NCBI GenBank assembly: GCA_027604685.1 | Contig: JADHYX010000010.1 | Span: 62,001 to 126,000 of the forward strand | DNA length: 64,000 nucleotides | Direction of reading: 5' to 3' | From: Lobulomyces angularis | Lineage: Eukaryota; Chytridiomycota; Chytridiomycetes; Lobulomycetales; Lobulomycetaceae | Part shown: one piece after another, positions 44,285 through 55,883 of the stretch | How the letters are laid out: each line of letters begins with the position of its first letter | Numbering within the stretch: position 1 is the first letter of the stretch | Program-made: the position numbers and the translations under genes | The notes under the pieces: model-generated | What the model saw: only the letters and a program-made list of their open reading frames with translations | What the model was told of the DNA's origin: nothing | The model's database searches: none

Positions 44285-45653
44285 ATGGAAGCAAAGTTAA
44301 AGTTAAAAGAAAAATTAAATGCTGTAGAAATAAATTCTATTCCTGATATCATTAAAACGCACGTAAGGTTTTTTAAGAAAGGAGTAACTGGTACTTTGAT
44401 ATTACTGCAATATTCTTCTTTAAATCTTTTATTTTTAAGACAGTCTTGATTTTGTATTTGTTCTCTTAGTTTTATACAACTCCCCAAGCATCAGAAAAAA
44501 CACAATTAAAACATTATTATTGAATGGATTAATCTTTTTGGGATCTATGATATTTTTTGAATATTTTATTGTTCCAATAAATTTGAGAATATTAAACATT
44601 TTTTTAAAAGAAGAAACAAGATTCAAAATAAATTTGAATGCCGTTTATATATTTAATTTTATTTACTATATATTTTGGATCTTGCCGATATTTTTTTTAA
44701 GTTTAATTTTAAATTCAATTTGGTACAATACGATTGCTCGGGATACTTATGCTGTAATTAATTCACAAAAATTAGAATTGGTGAAGAAAAAGATGAAAAC
44801 CGTAGATAATTCAGAAGATTTTGATACTAGTATTGACAACATGAACATTGAACATTTTCAAAACAGGTTTTTAAAGCAACAAAAAAACAAAAATAAAAGT
44901 AATGATGACATTAGCTTTAGCTATAAAAATTTGCTAAAAAATATGGCTGAAGAAATATACAGACTTTTAGTAGTGTTGAATTTTTTGGTGTATTCCAGTT
45001 TATTGAATGTATTCTTTAGACCGCTTGGGTTTATTAACTTTTGTTGGTTAACTAGCTACTACAGCTTTGGTAAGTGTTGAATAAAGATCAAATTTTGTAT
45101 TTTTTATTTTTTTATATTTTTCACATTCAATTTGATAAAATTTCAGAATACAACTGGATTTCAAAAGGATGGAGTATTGAAAAAAGAATTAGATATTTAG
45201 AAGAAAATTGGTCCTATTTTTTAGGTTTTGGTAATACCAAACGAACTATATAAACATTTGAAGTTATAAAATTCTAATTTTTTATTTGATAAAGGCTTCC
45301 CTTGTACTGTAGCAACATTTTTTTTATCGACATTTGTAAGTCAAGGACTATTTTCGCTCTTGTTTCCTGCGGTATGAATCTAATTGTTATCTATTTCAAA
45401 TAATTTTTTTTATTTTTTGAATCCATATTAGTTTATTATTATATCCCATAATTCACATCCAGAACCTAATTTTAAAAGTGTTGAAACAACCAATGATAAA
45501 GCAGAAAGTAAGAGCAGAGGCTTTAATGAACTCAATAACATAAAATTTTTGAATTCCACTTTGGAAGTGTTATTTTTAAGAAAATTTCCAATTTTTTTTA
45601 TCAGTAAAAAATTTAATTTTGTATTTAAATTCATATTGAAGAAGCTAAAATAA
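44285..45653 (+). CDS. EI24-family ER membrane protein
   Basis: Five exons from MEAKLKLKEK (44285) to ILKKLK, TAA 45651-45653. The first intron must end at AAG before ACAGTC to give FFKKGVTDSLDFVFVLLVLY, the family's G..DS segment. Several hydrophobic helices follow (LLLNGLIFLGSMIFFEYFIV, FIYYIFWILPIFFLSLILN), then the diagnostic FEYNWISKGWSIEKRIRYLE and NWSYFLGFGFPCTVATFFLS. EI24 proteins are ER membrane proteins linked to autophagy and protein quality control. Assignment rests on the W..KGWS.E.R...E.NW.YF.GFG.P block. Confidence 0.88.
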
Positions 45654-46118
45654 CTGTTACTACAGTAAGGTAACGATTTTGTAGATTTAGTTATTTATTC
45701 GATAATAAGAAAAGATTTGGTTTACGCTGATAAGAGATCACGTAGATGTATAGATAATTTCAAGTCAGCATTTAAGGAATTGAGTTTTTCAAATCCATTT
45801 TGCTTGTTATCCTGGTGTATAAAAAACACCCATAAAGTCGATTTACTTATTCTATAAGGTAATACATCTGATAGTAACTCACAGCAGGGTGGCGATAATT
45901 TCTAATATACATTAAAATTGCACAGCGCTATTGTAAATCTTTTTTTTTTTTGTTCTATCAAAATACTTCTGGAACTGGCGGCTGAAACTTTTTTGAGCCA
46001 CAAAATTTTAAAAGTTGAAAAGTATTTTCTTATCAGAAACCAACATTACTCCACCATTAAGTATATATTACAATTTACTTGTTTTAGAAAGCATTTCTTT
46101 ATCAAAATTTAGCAACTT
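45654..46118. other. Intergenic, possible unassigned transcript
   Basis: Composition is less homopolymeric than other spacers. A short hairpin-capable motif, GGTGTATAAAAAACACC (around 45812), is visible, and a T run follows at ~45940. I found no tRNA, snRNA or other RNA signature. Part will be the leader of the zinc-finger gene. Confidence 0.35.
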
Positions 46119-47621
46119 ATGTCTCAAACAGAAAAACTCCTACCTGGTTGGATTCCCTTCAATCAAAATTCGGAAAATGCTAGCAATTCTCAACTAAATA
46201 TTGATCAAAAATTTGATAAGATCTATAATTGTGATCGCTGTCAAAAATCATTTACTAGGTATGTGAATCTACCATGGATTTTTTTGCATTTTTTTATACA
46301 TTTGAACCCATCAAATTTGTCTTCAATTACCGTCACCTTAACTCATTATGTGTAAAAAATTATTATATTAATTTTTTTTGAAAAACGTAAGAATTCATAA
46401 TTTGAATTCCCATCGTATTACACATACCCAAGAAAGAAAATTTCAATGTAATTCCTGTGAGTTGAAATTTAGCAGAGCCTATGATCTTAGGCGACATGAA
46501 AAGGTAATGAATAATTTTAAAATATTTTGAATTCTTCAGAATTTTTTTTGTTTGTTGATTACAAATAATTATTCTTCTTTTTTTCTTTCGCTGAAAATTA
46601 GACCCATGAAAAAGTGAAGACCTATCAGTGCCAATATTGTAAAAGGTATTAGCGGAAAAATTATCTTTTTTTATTTCTTTTTTTTTTTATATATGACTGA
46701 AAAAAATTTCGTATAATCTAAAAAACTAAAAAATTTAGATTTTTTTCAAGAGGAGATGCATTAAAAAGGCATTTATCTAGCAGAATCTATGTGAATGGAT
46801 CTGATAGTGTACTGTCATGCATAAATCAAATTAAAATTGAAAAAAAAAAAAAAAAAGTCGCATTAAATAATGTGATTGATGAAAATTTAATAGCTAAAAA
46901 TAATGAGAGTATGGATAATCAAAAATTTACTTCCACGCAAAACGATAATGTTGAACCTAGTGACAACGACAATGTTGATGATCTGGTTAATTTTGATCAT
47001 GATGAAGAAGAAGGTATTATCCATATTTAAATTACTGTATTATTTAATATTTTGTATATTCTACTTTTTCTTTCAATTTCTTCTTTATTAGGTAATCAAT
47101 TAAACATTTTTCAATCCAATTCACTATTAACCACTGAAATAATAGGATTTGAAAATGAGTCAAATTTATTATCTGAAGATGAAGTAGACGAAGACGCAGC
47201 TCAAGTTTTTGAAGCACAAGGGCAATTACAAAGATCGTTACCAGACAACCAAAATCAGTGTCAGCAAGAATCTCATCAACAACAGCTACATCACCATCAG
47301 CAGCAGCAGCATCAACATCAACAGCAGCAGCAACAGCAACAGCAGCAACATTCAAACGAATTTCACAATGGAGTTCAACATGACCTTCACTCTATTTCCA
47401 GCGTTTTGTCTCAACAAATTCCGACAGCCACTGTAATAAATGTTCAAGAGTTAATGAAGCATAACGACTACTTAGAAATGAGAGTACAAGCCTTGGATCA
47501 AACTGTCAGTACTTTAAATTCTAGGGTCAATGAACTGGAAGTTGAAAAAAAGCTATTAAAATCTCTACTATTTGAACAACGGAGATACAATACTTCCCCA
47601 AGCAATAAAGAAATTGATTAA
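46119..47621 (+). CDS. C2H2 zinc-finger transcription factor, Crz1-like fingers
   Basis: Five exons from MSQTEKLLPG to NKEID, TAA at 47619-47621. Three tandem fingers at the N-terminus: YNCDRCQKSFTRIHNLNSHR, FQCNSCELKFSRAYDLRRHE and YQCQYCKRFFSRGDALKRHL. The pattern (TR..NL.SH, R..D.RRHE, R.DAL.RH) resembles the fungal Crz1/Prz1 calcineurin-responsive factors. Then a basic Lys run, acidic stretch, a Gln/His-rich tract (47270-47350) and a C-terminal coiled coil (YLEMRVQALDQTVSTLNSRV). Crz1 usually has its fingers at the C-terminus, so orthology is uncertain. No PxIxIT calcineurin-docking motif was identified. Confidence 0.8.
47270..47350 (+). repeat. CAG/CAA/CAT trinucleotide tract (Gln/His)
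   Basis: Impure trinucleotide run inside the zinc-finger gene, encoding mixed Gln and His. Likely length-polymorphic. In transcription factors such tracts often lie in activation domains. Confidence 0.9.
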
Positions 47622-48085
47622 AAATATTCCCTTTTTAACAATATGTATTCCAGGAGTTTTTATATGACATTATCATGTGTATATGTTTTTCAGTTGAGAG
47701 TATTTTTGAATTCCAATAGACAAAAATTTAGATGTAAAAAAAAATTTTAAAATTATGAATGCTGCTTAAAAAAAGTTTTTGTGAATTGCAAAAATTTTAT
47801 TTTCACACTATCTGTTAAGATCTATCATAATAAAATTTATAAATTATTTTAGTTTTTAAATTTGTACGTTTTTACAATTTTAAGTAAAGAAACAAAAAAT
47901 AAAATTAAATAAGAATTTGAAAATTATATTTAAGCAACGTTTATAAAACTTAATTAAAAATGAAAAAATAAAAATAGAAAGAAATATTTATTAACAAACT
48001 TGGATTACCGATATTAAATAAAAAAAAAAAAAAATAATTTTTTTTTGTTACATTACTTCGAACCATTTGCAATCTATGGAATTTC
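47622..48085. other. Intergenic between convergent genes
   Basis: AT-rich 3' flank of two convergent genes. No feature recognised. Confidence 0.5.
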
Positions 48086-49500
48086 TTAACACTGGAATGT
48101 AACAGATTTCAGAATTTTGGAGCGAATATTATCTGAAACATCATATTCATCGAAGCTATCACCCTCTTCTTCATCATCTGTATCTTTTTCAAATTGCGAG
48201 GTTAACCAATCAACAAACGGTTTACATAACATTCTAATTTGAATGGAATCTGCATCATTGGATTTCTGGTTAAACCATAATGACAATGAATTGAATTCAA
48301 TTAATTCTAATCTATACTGTACTTTCAGTATTTTGAGATGATGTCGATGGTGGGTATCATGGGTTATTGATAATTTCTAAAAAATATATGCTATTATCAA
48401 AATATATGGTAAAATATATATCGTACCTCAATTAGTCTCAAATATTGCAACTGATCCTTTTCACTTAAAACATATTTTGATATAGCTGAGTTATATTTCT
48501 CGAAAACCTGGTTTAACAAAAAAAAAATAAAAGATAAATAATTAACATCAGTCATCAATAAAAAACATTTTCTTTTGTTTTGAATTTTAGTTTTTTCAGA
48601 GGTATTAATGTTTTAACAAAAAATTAGAATTTTACTTGTAAAATTTTTTTTTCGGAGTCCAAAATATTTTTCAAGTTAAAATACTTAAATAGAGCTTCAA
48701 CAATAACATTAAGCTTGTTTAGCTTAACATTAAAATTAAACAAATATTTAAAATTGTAATTTTCCAGATCCTGTAAAACAGATTCGGCACAAGAATTGGA
48801 TATTATTTGTTGCAAAACTAGCTCCACCGCATTTTCATGAATCTTAGATTCGTCTTCTTCTATTGTTTCACACCCAGAATCGATTTCATTTACATTTTCT
48901 GTCTCTTCCTCAATGTATTCATTTGAAAGAGAGCTGTTTTTTGTTAAATATTGTTCTAACTCATCTTCATTAAAAGTAAATTGATAAATATTGTTGCAAG
49001 GTATATTATTTGTTTCCCAACTGCTATCTTTTGAACCAAAATTTTGAAGTGTGAATAATACTGAAATTAATGTTACCTTCTTTTGCGTCAGTTAACTCAC
49101 TTTTTAATGTCTCAACTTCTTCGTCTTTAAAGTCTAATGAAAGCTCCAGTTTTTTAATCTATACCGAAATAAATAAAAAATTTAAATATAATCTAAGAAT
49201 GAATTGATGTTTTGAAAATTGATAAATTGCAGTATGTAGATTCATACCTTTTCATTTAATAACTGCTCCACGAAAAATCGAGTATCCTTTTCAACCGATA
49301 AGCTTTGAAGCAATTTATCGTTAAGCGTTTTAAAAACATCTCTATTTTTTAATATAACGCTATTTTTTTGTTGTTCTTTTTTAAGTTCTAAACGTAACTT
49401 TTTAATTTCTTTTGTTAAATTGTAACGAAACTTGATAAAGGAAATTCCCATGCAGGTTACAACCCCGGTTAAAATTAATAAAAGTTTCATATTAAATATT
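48086..49500 (-). CDS. Membrane-anchored coiled-coil protein with C-terminal W2 (eIF2B-epsilon-like) domain
   Basis: Start MKLLLILTGVVTCMGISFIK (49500) gives an N-terminal membrane helix followed by a long coiled coil (KEIKKLRLELKKEQQKN, IKKLELSLDFKDEEVETLKS). Splicing continues into an acidic linker and then a helical domain ending YNSAISKYVLSEKDQLQYLR, HLKILKVQYRLELIEFNSLS, LWFNQKS, CKPFVDWLTSQ and an acidic tail; stop TAA 48086-48088. The last part follows the W2/AA-box pattern (VL...Y.LEIL.E..IL.WF.....PF..WL) of eIF2B-epsilon and eIF5. The nucleotidyltransferase part of eIF2B-epsilon is absent. If the intron near 49060 is not removed, the N-terminal part ends separately at a TAG, so a two-gene reading remains possible. 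Function unknown. Confidence 0.6.
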
Positions 49501-49825
49501 TTCAAAAATGAATATTAATAAAATAAATAAAAAGCTTTTATGTTTTTTTGTTAACTGTAAGTTTGATTTTTCTTGTTCTTTTTGTCTAAGACACAAGTAA
49601 ATTCAGATTCCAAAAATATTTTGAGTCAGAAAAAATGTGTGTAGTTGGGAAAAATTTCAGGCAGAAGATGAAAAAAATTTTTTCTACATTTGATTGGTGA
49701 AATTTTCAATATGTAATTCACAATGTAGAAAAGCTAAAATGACATAGCATAAACTATGCAGTTAAAACTTTTTTCAATTTGTAACTAAAGCTTTATTCAA
49801 TAACATACAACAAAAACAAAAAAAC
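49501..49825. other. Intergenic
   Basis: AT-rich spacer between two minus-strand genes. It will carry the promoter of the W2-domain gene and the 3' end of BAP31. Confidence 0.5.
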
Positions 49826-50768
49826 TCTAATTTCCTTTCTTATCTCCACCTTTCATTTCGTACTTTTTTTCTAATTCGCAATATCTATCTGTTAATTCCA
49901 TAAAAGAAGTTACCGTTTGTTGATGTTGTTTTTCCCTTTGTTCACTGGTTTTTAAAGAAGCCTCCCACTCTTCTTTACCTTTCTTTAATTCCGCTACATG
50001 AAAAATAAAATTAAAATACTAGAAATATCTTGAATATGCAACCAATTTCTTTTTCATAATCTTTTTCCTTGTCCAGCAATTTCATGTACTCCTTGCTTTG
50101 CTGTGCGGCTTGTTGTTTCAAAACCTCACTCTTTTCTTCGTTTTTCATAAGTTCCAGGATTAATGTATGAAATCGATTTAGTATCAAAGACAAAAATAAA
50201 ACTGATCCCGTTAAATACCTAAAAATAAAATCAACATTAAATAGTAACTAAAAAAAAATTTTCCTAACATGTTTCTCTGTGCATAAAACATTTTTGCATG
50301 TAGGAAAGTATCTAAACAATAGAAAACTTTAACAAAATGCAATGATATACTATACCTCCAGCACCACCTGATGTTGATCGTTCATGTTCTTTCTGAGCTG
50401 CTAACATTTTATTTAAACTATCTAAAAATATAGAATAGTACTATTAGCAGTTGTTTCAACAACAAATTTTACCAGCGAAAAGCAGTGCTACAAAAACCAG
50501 ACCAACACTCAAACCTTTTTTAATTTGAAAAATAATTTTACTCTTGGAAAAAAAGTTCAAAACAATTTTTCTAATCTTCAGTGGGAAGGGTGCTAATAAG
50601 ACAACAAATATTAACGCCTAACAGTGGAAAATTCTTAAGTTAACTTTATAAATTTTTGATTTACCTCAAATGCCAGGAGGTAAAATACTTTAAAATAAAA
50701 GGAAAATAGAGAATTAAACTATTAATCGTCCCAATATGTTAGTTACCAATTTCGTAGTGAAGAGACAT
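49826..50768 (-). CDS. BAP31/Yet3-family ER membrane protein
   Basis: Start MSLHYEIVFYLLAFEALIFV at 50768, stop TAG at 49826-49828. Three membrane segments: the N-terminal one, GLSVGLVFVALLFA, and the one following LHAKMFYAQRNMYLTGSVLF. The C-terminal cytosolic coiled coil (KQQAAQQSKEYMKLLDKEKD) ends EMKGGDKKGN. The KMFYAQRNMYL..F.L.LSLIL block is the BAP31 signature. Acts in ER sorting and quality control of membrane proteins; the usual terminal KKxx is here only KKGN. Confidence 0.93.
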
Positions 50769-51065
50769 CTTATGTGTTTTGATTTAAGGTTAAAATTATG
50801 AAACAAAAATTTTATGACAAAACCTCTAATGATTTTGAGATAAAAATTATTTAATGCAACAATTTAGGCAAAAGGACACCAGAAAAAAAATATACGTTGG
50901 GAGATGTTATTTTTAATATGATGGATAGCTAATCTATAATGGTTCTGTGCTAAATCTGCAAACACAACTCTTCCTCATCTTTGCAGAAAGGGTAACACTA
51001 AAAAAAAAGAAAAAAATTAAAAATCCATCTACTTTTTATATCCACAACTAAAATTTTTTACACAA

Positions 51066-51609
51066 ATGAATAAGGAAGTCAAAACAGTGCTTGAAAAAGC
51101 AGCGCTAAAAGTAAGGCAAACTTTTACTGGAAGGGTAAGCAAAGTTAACAAAACTATGACAAATTGCTTATTTTTTAATAAAAAAAGGTGATTGGAACGG
51201 CTATGCAAAAAACAATCAAAGTCAGAGTTGAAAAACACAAATTACATCCTATAGTTTTGAAGGTTAGTTATTTTATGAATAATTTAGGTTATAAAACTGA
51301 AAAAAAAAAAAAATTAATAAAAACTAACTTCTTTTTTGGAAATTATAGAATGTGGTATCACATAAAAACTTTCTGGTACATGACGAAAAGGAAGAGTGTG
51401 TAATTGGAGATATAGTTAAAATAAATTCCTATCGAAAAATTAGTAAAATGAAAAATTTTGTGGTAGATAAAATTTTACATCCTGCTAATCGATACTTTGA
51501 TAAAGAAACCGGTATACTGTATAGCGAACCGAAAGAGATTAAAAAAGACTTAAGATACAAAAAGAAAGAATTGATTAAAGAATTGGAAGTTCAGGGGAAG
51601 GCTGTTTAA
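51066..51609 (+). CDS. Mitochondrial ribosomal protein uS17m
   Basis: Three exons, start MNKEVKTVLEKAALKVRQTF, then the S17 core GRVIGTAMQKTIKVRVEKHK and KNFLVHDEKEECVIGDIVKI, IHPANRY-like LHPANRYFDKETG, ending VQGKAV with TAA 51607-51609. It binds 16S-type rRNA in the mitoribosomal small subunit. The C-terminal extension beyond the bacterial core fits a mitochondrial protein. Convergent with uS14m, 265 bases away. Confidence 0.92.
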
Positions 51610-51874
51610 TTACTACATTTAATTCGTATTTAACTAAATTGGATAATATTTTAACATAACTGGCAAAACTGATGTACTGTTTTTACTATAATACTGTATC
51701 ATGTAATAAGAATTTCATAAAATAAGATTAAGTTTTGCAATGTTATTTTTTAAGATTCTTTTGTTTTTAAATTATAATAATCTAATTTTTTTTAATAGAT
51801 AAATTACTAGTTTTCAAATTCCACCTTTCACCTGCATTATATGCAAAGTTAATAATTAAAACTAAAGATAAATA

Positions 51875-52296
51875 TTACCAAATAGATTTTTTAACACCAG
51901 GAATCAAACCTGCCAGAGCTTCTTGTCGAAAAATAACCCTACTTAATTTAAAATCATCCAAAACACCCTGGAAAAAAGAATGAAAATAATAAACATCTCA
52001 AAAAATATATAAATATGTCCAGATACCTGTGCTTTTCCATTTTCAATACATCTGTTTTTGATAGCAGAAGGTCTCATATATCTTGGATACGAATTTAAAA
52101 AGTCTTGTGCCTGTAACCTAACCTTCAGAGGCAATTCTTTATTTTTAACTATTAATCTCCACGCCTCTCTATCCACTTCATGTTTTGAAGTTAAAATTCT
52201 TGCAATTCTGTCTCTTATTCCTATTTTTTTTCAATTTAAATAATAAATTTTTTCAAAGATAATTTCCAAAATTGCCAAACCTATATTTAATGGCAT
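51875..52296 (-). CDS. Mitochondrial ribosomal protein uS14m
   Basis: Three exons: MPLNI, then GIRDRIARILTSKHEVDREA to IENGKAQ, then GVLDDFKLSRVIFRQEALAG and LIPGVKKSIW, stop TAA 51875-51877. The N(R/K)C.E.GKA..G......RV.FR..A..G.IPG..K..W ending is typical of mitochondrial S14 proteins, and no zinc-binding Cys set is present. Small subunit head protein. Full length, ~103 residues. Confidence 0.94.
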
Positions 52297-52530
52297 GTTT
52301 ATTTGATATTAGAATCAAATTTTTTTTGGTATAAGTATATATAAAGCTAACAATTTTGAATGAAGCTGCTTGACTTTTTTCTTTTTTTTAAAATAATACC
52401 CGAAAACCCTGAAAATTTGTTCGTTAAATTTTGAAATATTTACTACTGCAATTACATTCAATACATTAGTAGATAGGATTAATTCAACACATAAAATCTA
52501 TATTTGAATATTTCATAAATTTTTTAACAG

Positions 52531-53580
52531 ATGGACTTAGCAACAAAAGTCGAACCAAAAAGTGAACCAGTGTCTGAGTTGGAAGAAAAAAAGAGTGTTC
52601 AACCAAAGAAAAAAATTAAAATGGATAAAACTGAGGATAAGGGTATTAAAAATTTGAATAAAGTTGGAATTTAAATTTAAAAAGTGTGGTTGGTAAAGAT
52701 TCCAAAAACTTTAGCAGAAAAGTGGGAAGCGTTTAGTGATGCAGGGCATCAACTTGCTACTATGAAACATAAGGCGTAAGTTTTGTTTAATAAAATTTAT
52801 TTATGTTCATTGTCAGTGCTATAGGAGAGAAGCCAGAAGAAATCACACTTCACATTCCCAACGCGACTTGGTCAGAAGGTAATATTCAAATAATAAATAA
52901 ATCTTTTTCAATTTTTGCAAAATATAAAATAATTATTGAAAAATTTTTAGATATACCCAAAAATTACCAACTAAAAGTTTCTAATAAAGGAACAAAAAAT
53001 TCTTATGTCTTTACAGAAAATGAACAAGGGGAAGCTGAAGAAATTTTTGGTACGGTTTTTCATGAAGCGCAGTGCACCCCAATTATGGATAAAGAATATC
53101 GAGACTTTTTAAAAAAGAAATCAAAAATTAATGAAGTTAAGCAAAAGCCTGTAAGAACTGTCAAAAAGATGGATGAAAAAGAAGAAAGAAAAATTTTATT
53201 TATCGGTGGCAGTTTAAAATCGCAAAAAGAAACTACAAACTTCTCTACTGCTGTAATTTTTTTTTCCTTATTTAAAATAGATTATTCATGATTTTTTATT
53301 TTTTTTTTTAATATAGAAAAAAAAAATCAAAACTCAGGATAAAAATGAAAGAATGGACAGGGACGACTTAATTAACATATTATTTCAACTTTTTAGTGAA
53401 GAGGATTACTTTAGTTTTAAAAGTTTAGTGGAAAGGACGAAGCAACCTCAACAGTTTTTAAAAGAAGTTTTAAATGATATTTGCATTTTAAATAAACGTG
53501 GTCCATATAAACAAGAATATGGTTTGAAACCTGAATTTAAATCTAAAAAAGTCGAAGCTGAAGAGGAAGAAGAGGAATAG
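52531..53580 (+). CDS. TFIIF beta subunit (RAP30/Tfg2)
   Basis: Four exons from MDLATKVEPKSEP to EAEEEEEE, TAG at 53578-53580. N-terminal dimerisation domain: VWLVKIPKTLAEKW, then IPNATWSEGNIQI and YVFTENEQGEAEEIFGTVFH. The C-terminal winged helix is present: DRDDLINILFQLFSEEDYFS, FKSLVERTKQPQQFLKEVLN, DICILNKRGPYKQEYGLKPE. A core RNA polymerase II initiation factor. The acidic poly-Glu tail is normal for fungi. Confidence 0.96.
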
Positions 53581-53772
53581 AAATAGACTACTTTTTATTA
53601 GAATATGGCCCATAACCTATTTTCTTGCTGCAAAACAAATTAAAATAATAAAAAAAAAAGTAAAAAAATAAAATAAAATAATGATGTTAATTAATGATGG
53701 CAATAATATATGCTGGCATATCTAATAAGTAAAGAAAGGATAATTTAAATTTATATAATTATTCATTATAAT

Positions 53773-55883
53773 TTATTTCGAATTTATTAAAATTTTTAGT
53801 TTAAATAAAAATTTTCTGTCATAATGCCAACTAAATCAATTAAAAAAAAATAAGGTATAAAAAACTTAAAACTTTTTTTTGTTTACTTACATCAACCCAG
53901 CCATAAATATAAAAAATAATAATCCAAACCCTATATGAAAAAGGATTTGCTTTGCACTTGCAATTCCAAATATATCTTCACCAAGATATGTAAATAATCC
54001 AGAAACTAAAAAGCCAAAATAAATTCTGGAATCAGGCATACAATCGCGCAATCTAAACTTTTCAACTTTTGGTTGTGAGTCAGTTAAACTTTTATTAAAT
54101 TTTTCTTCTTCGTTGAGAAACTTCATTTCATAAGTAAAAAAAAATTTTTTTATAAAATTCAGGCTAAAACCAGTTCTAAATATCAAGTTGAATATATTTC
54201 CTAAAACAAATCCAACTGTGCCTAAATTTAAAACATTTACAAACATTAAGGTATTGAAAACAAAGAAAATCGCATTAAAAATCAAAAAATTATTTTGAGA
54301 ATGCAGAGCATTTTCATCTCCTACTCCTTGTAAAAATGCTTCGGTTATCTATGAAGTAAGGATAAAAAATTTGAATACTCTAAAAACTTATGAAAATACC
54401 CCATTTAAACCCATCACCGGGACGTACAGGCAAAAGTACTTCAAAATTTTAGGTGCATCAGTAGCAACCCAATGGTTTCCACCCAAAATTAAAACTAAAA
54501 CGGTAGAGTAATTTATTCCAAAAAAGATAAAAAAACTTCCAAATAGTAGTTGAAAGTGGAGTAACGTTTTTAAAAGATCCTTTGTAAAGTTGATGTCATT
54601 CTTGGTTACTATTGCATAAATTAATTGATGAGATTATAAAGAACGCATTTACTGACACACCATTAGTTACGCAGGTTAAAGTTTTTGAAAAATACAATCT
54701 CATAGTCTCTTCCAATGGGTTAAAAATTATTCTAGCAACAAGGGATCCTGAATTTATTTAACTTTTAAAAAAATAAAAATACCAAAAAAAAAAGTAATGA
54801 TTTTTGATTTAAGTTACCCAGATTATAAACAAATCCATAGGCACCTTTTTGATCTGAGATCACATTCAATTTTAATAGTAAGAATTTATCCCCTTCAGTA
54901 AGAAGATGTTTCAAAACTGACTGCTTAATAAAAGTTTCAGATAAAGTTAAAAGATTGGCATCAAAAAAATAGCTTCATTTTTATAAAAAATATTAAAAAT
55001 AAAAATATAAAAGAATTATTTTTTTTTTGCTTTATAATACCTTTTTCCTTCTTCCAGTATTAAGGAAGGCAAAAAATATGTCAATTTAAAATTTTCAAAG
55101 TAAAAAAATCCAAAGTATATGAAGTAAAAAAGACATAAACTAATGCTAAAGCTAAGTTGAGCCTTACTAAAAACTAAGACTCCGTCAGATACGTTTACCA
55201 AACCATTCTCATTTAAGTTTAGTAAACTTAACCCAACACTAAGTAGACATTTTATAACAAAACTTAATCCTTCTATTTTTGCTCTAATATTAAATTTTAA
55301 ATCTTGCTGTAATACATTAAACATCGGTTCTGTTAAAAGTTCTAATAAACTAGAGATTAAGTAAAGGACAACTGAAAAATTTAAAAATTTGAATTCTGAA
55401 TATTCCTCTTTCTCAAATTCTTTAAAATTAATAAAATATCCCTGCAGTACATAAACAGTACCAGTTATAAACATCCCAATACATAACGGAATCCAACTAA
55501 AATTAATAATCTTTTTAAAATTATTTAGTTCAAGTTTTCTTTTTTTATCCTCCTCCACATCGCTAATCTTATTTTCCAATTCTTTGCTTTTCTTTTTAAA
55601 TAATAGAGCTGCATTAAATTTTGATGATCGTAACAACGCCATTCTGATATTTTCCCTTGATAAAAATAAGATTGTAGAATAAATTACTTCCAGAGTAATA
55701 GTAATTAGTGCAATTGTTTCAGGCTATCGTATTTTTACAATAATTAAACAACAAAACAAGTTTTTTTTTTACTTTCGATATTCTCATTAACTTCAAATTC
55801 ATAAAAAAAGTTAACATTCTCGAAAATAGTTGAAGAAAAAAAAGGTATGCAGTACCACTTAGCGCTTGCTTGATTGAAGTCAT
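53773..55883 (-). CDS. RFT1: RFT1 oligosaccharide-lipid flippase-associated protein
   Basis: Start MTSIKQALSGTAYLFFLQLF at 55883. Multi-exon membrane protein with the RFT1 landmarks STILFLSRENIRMALLR, FSVVLYLISSLLELLTEPMF, KQSVLKHLLTEGDKFLLL, GAYGFVYNLGSLVARIIFNP, LEETMRLYF, and YVPVMGLNGITEAFLQGVGD. Required for lipid-linked Man5GlcNAc2 availability in the ER lumen during N-glycosylation. The C-terminus is ambiguous: without splicing it stops at TAA 53887-53889 after FIFMAGLM; a strong GTAAGT donor there joins an exon ending at 53773. I prefer the spliced form. Confidence 0.94.
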
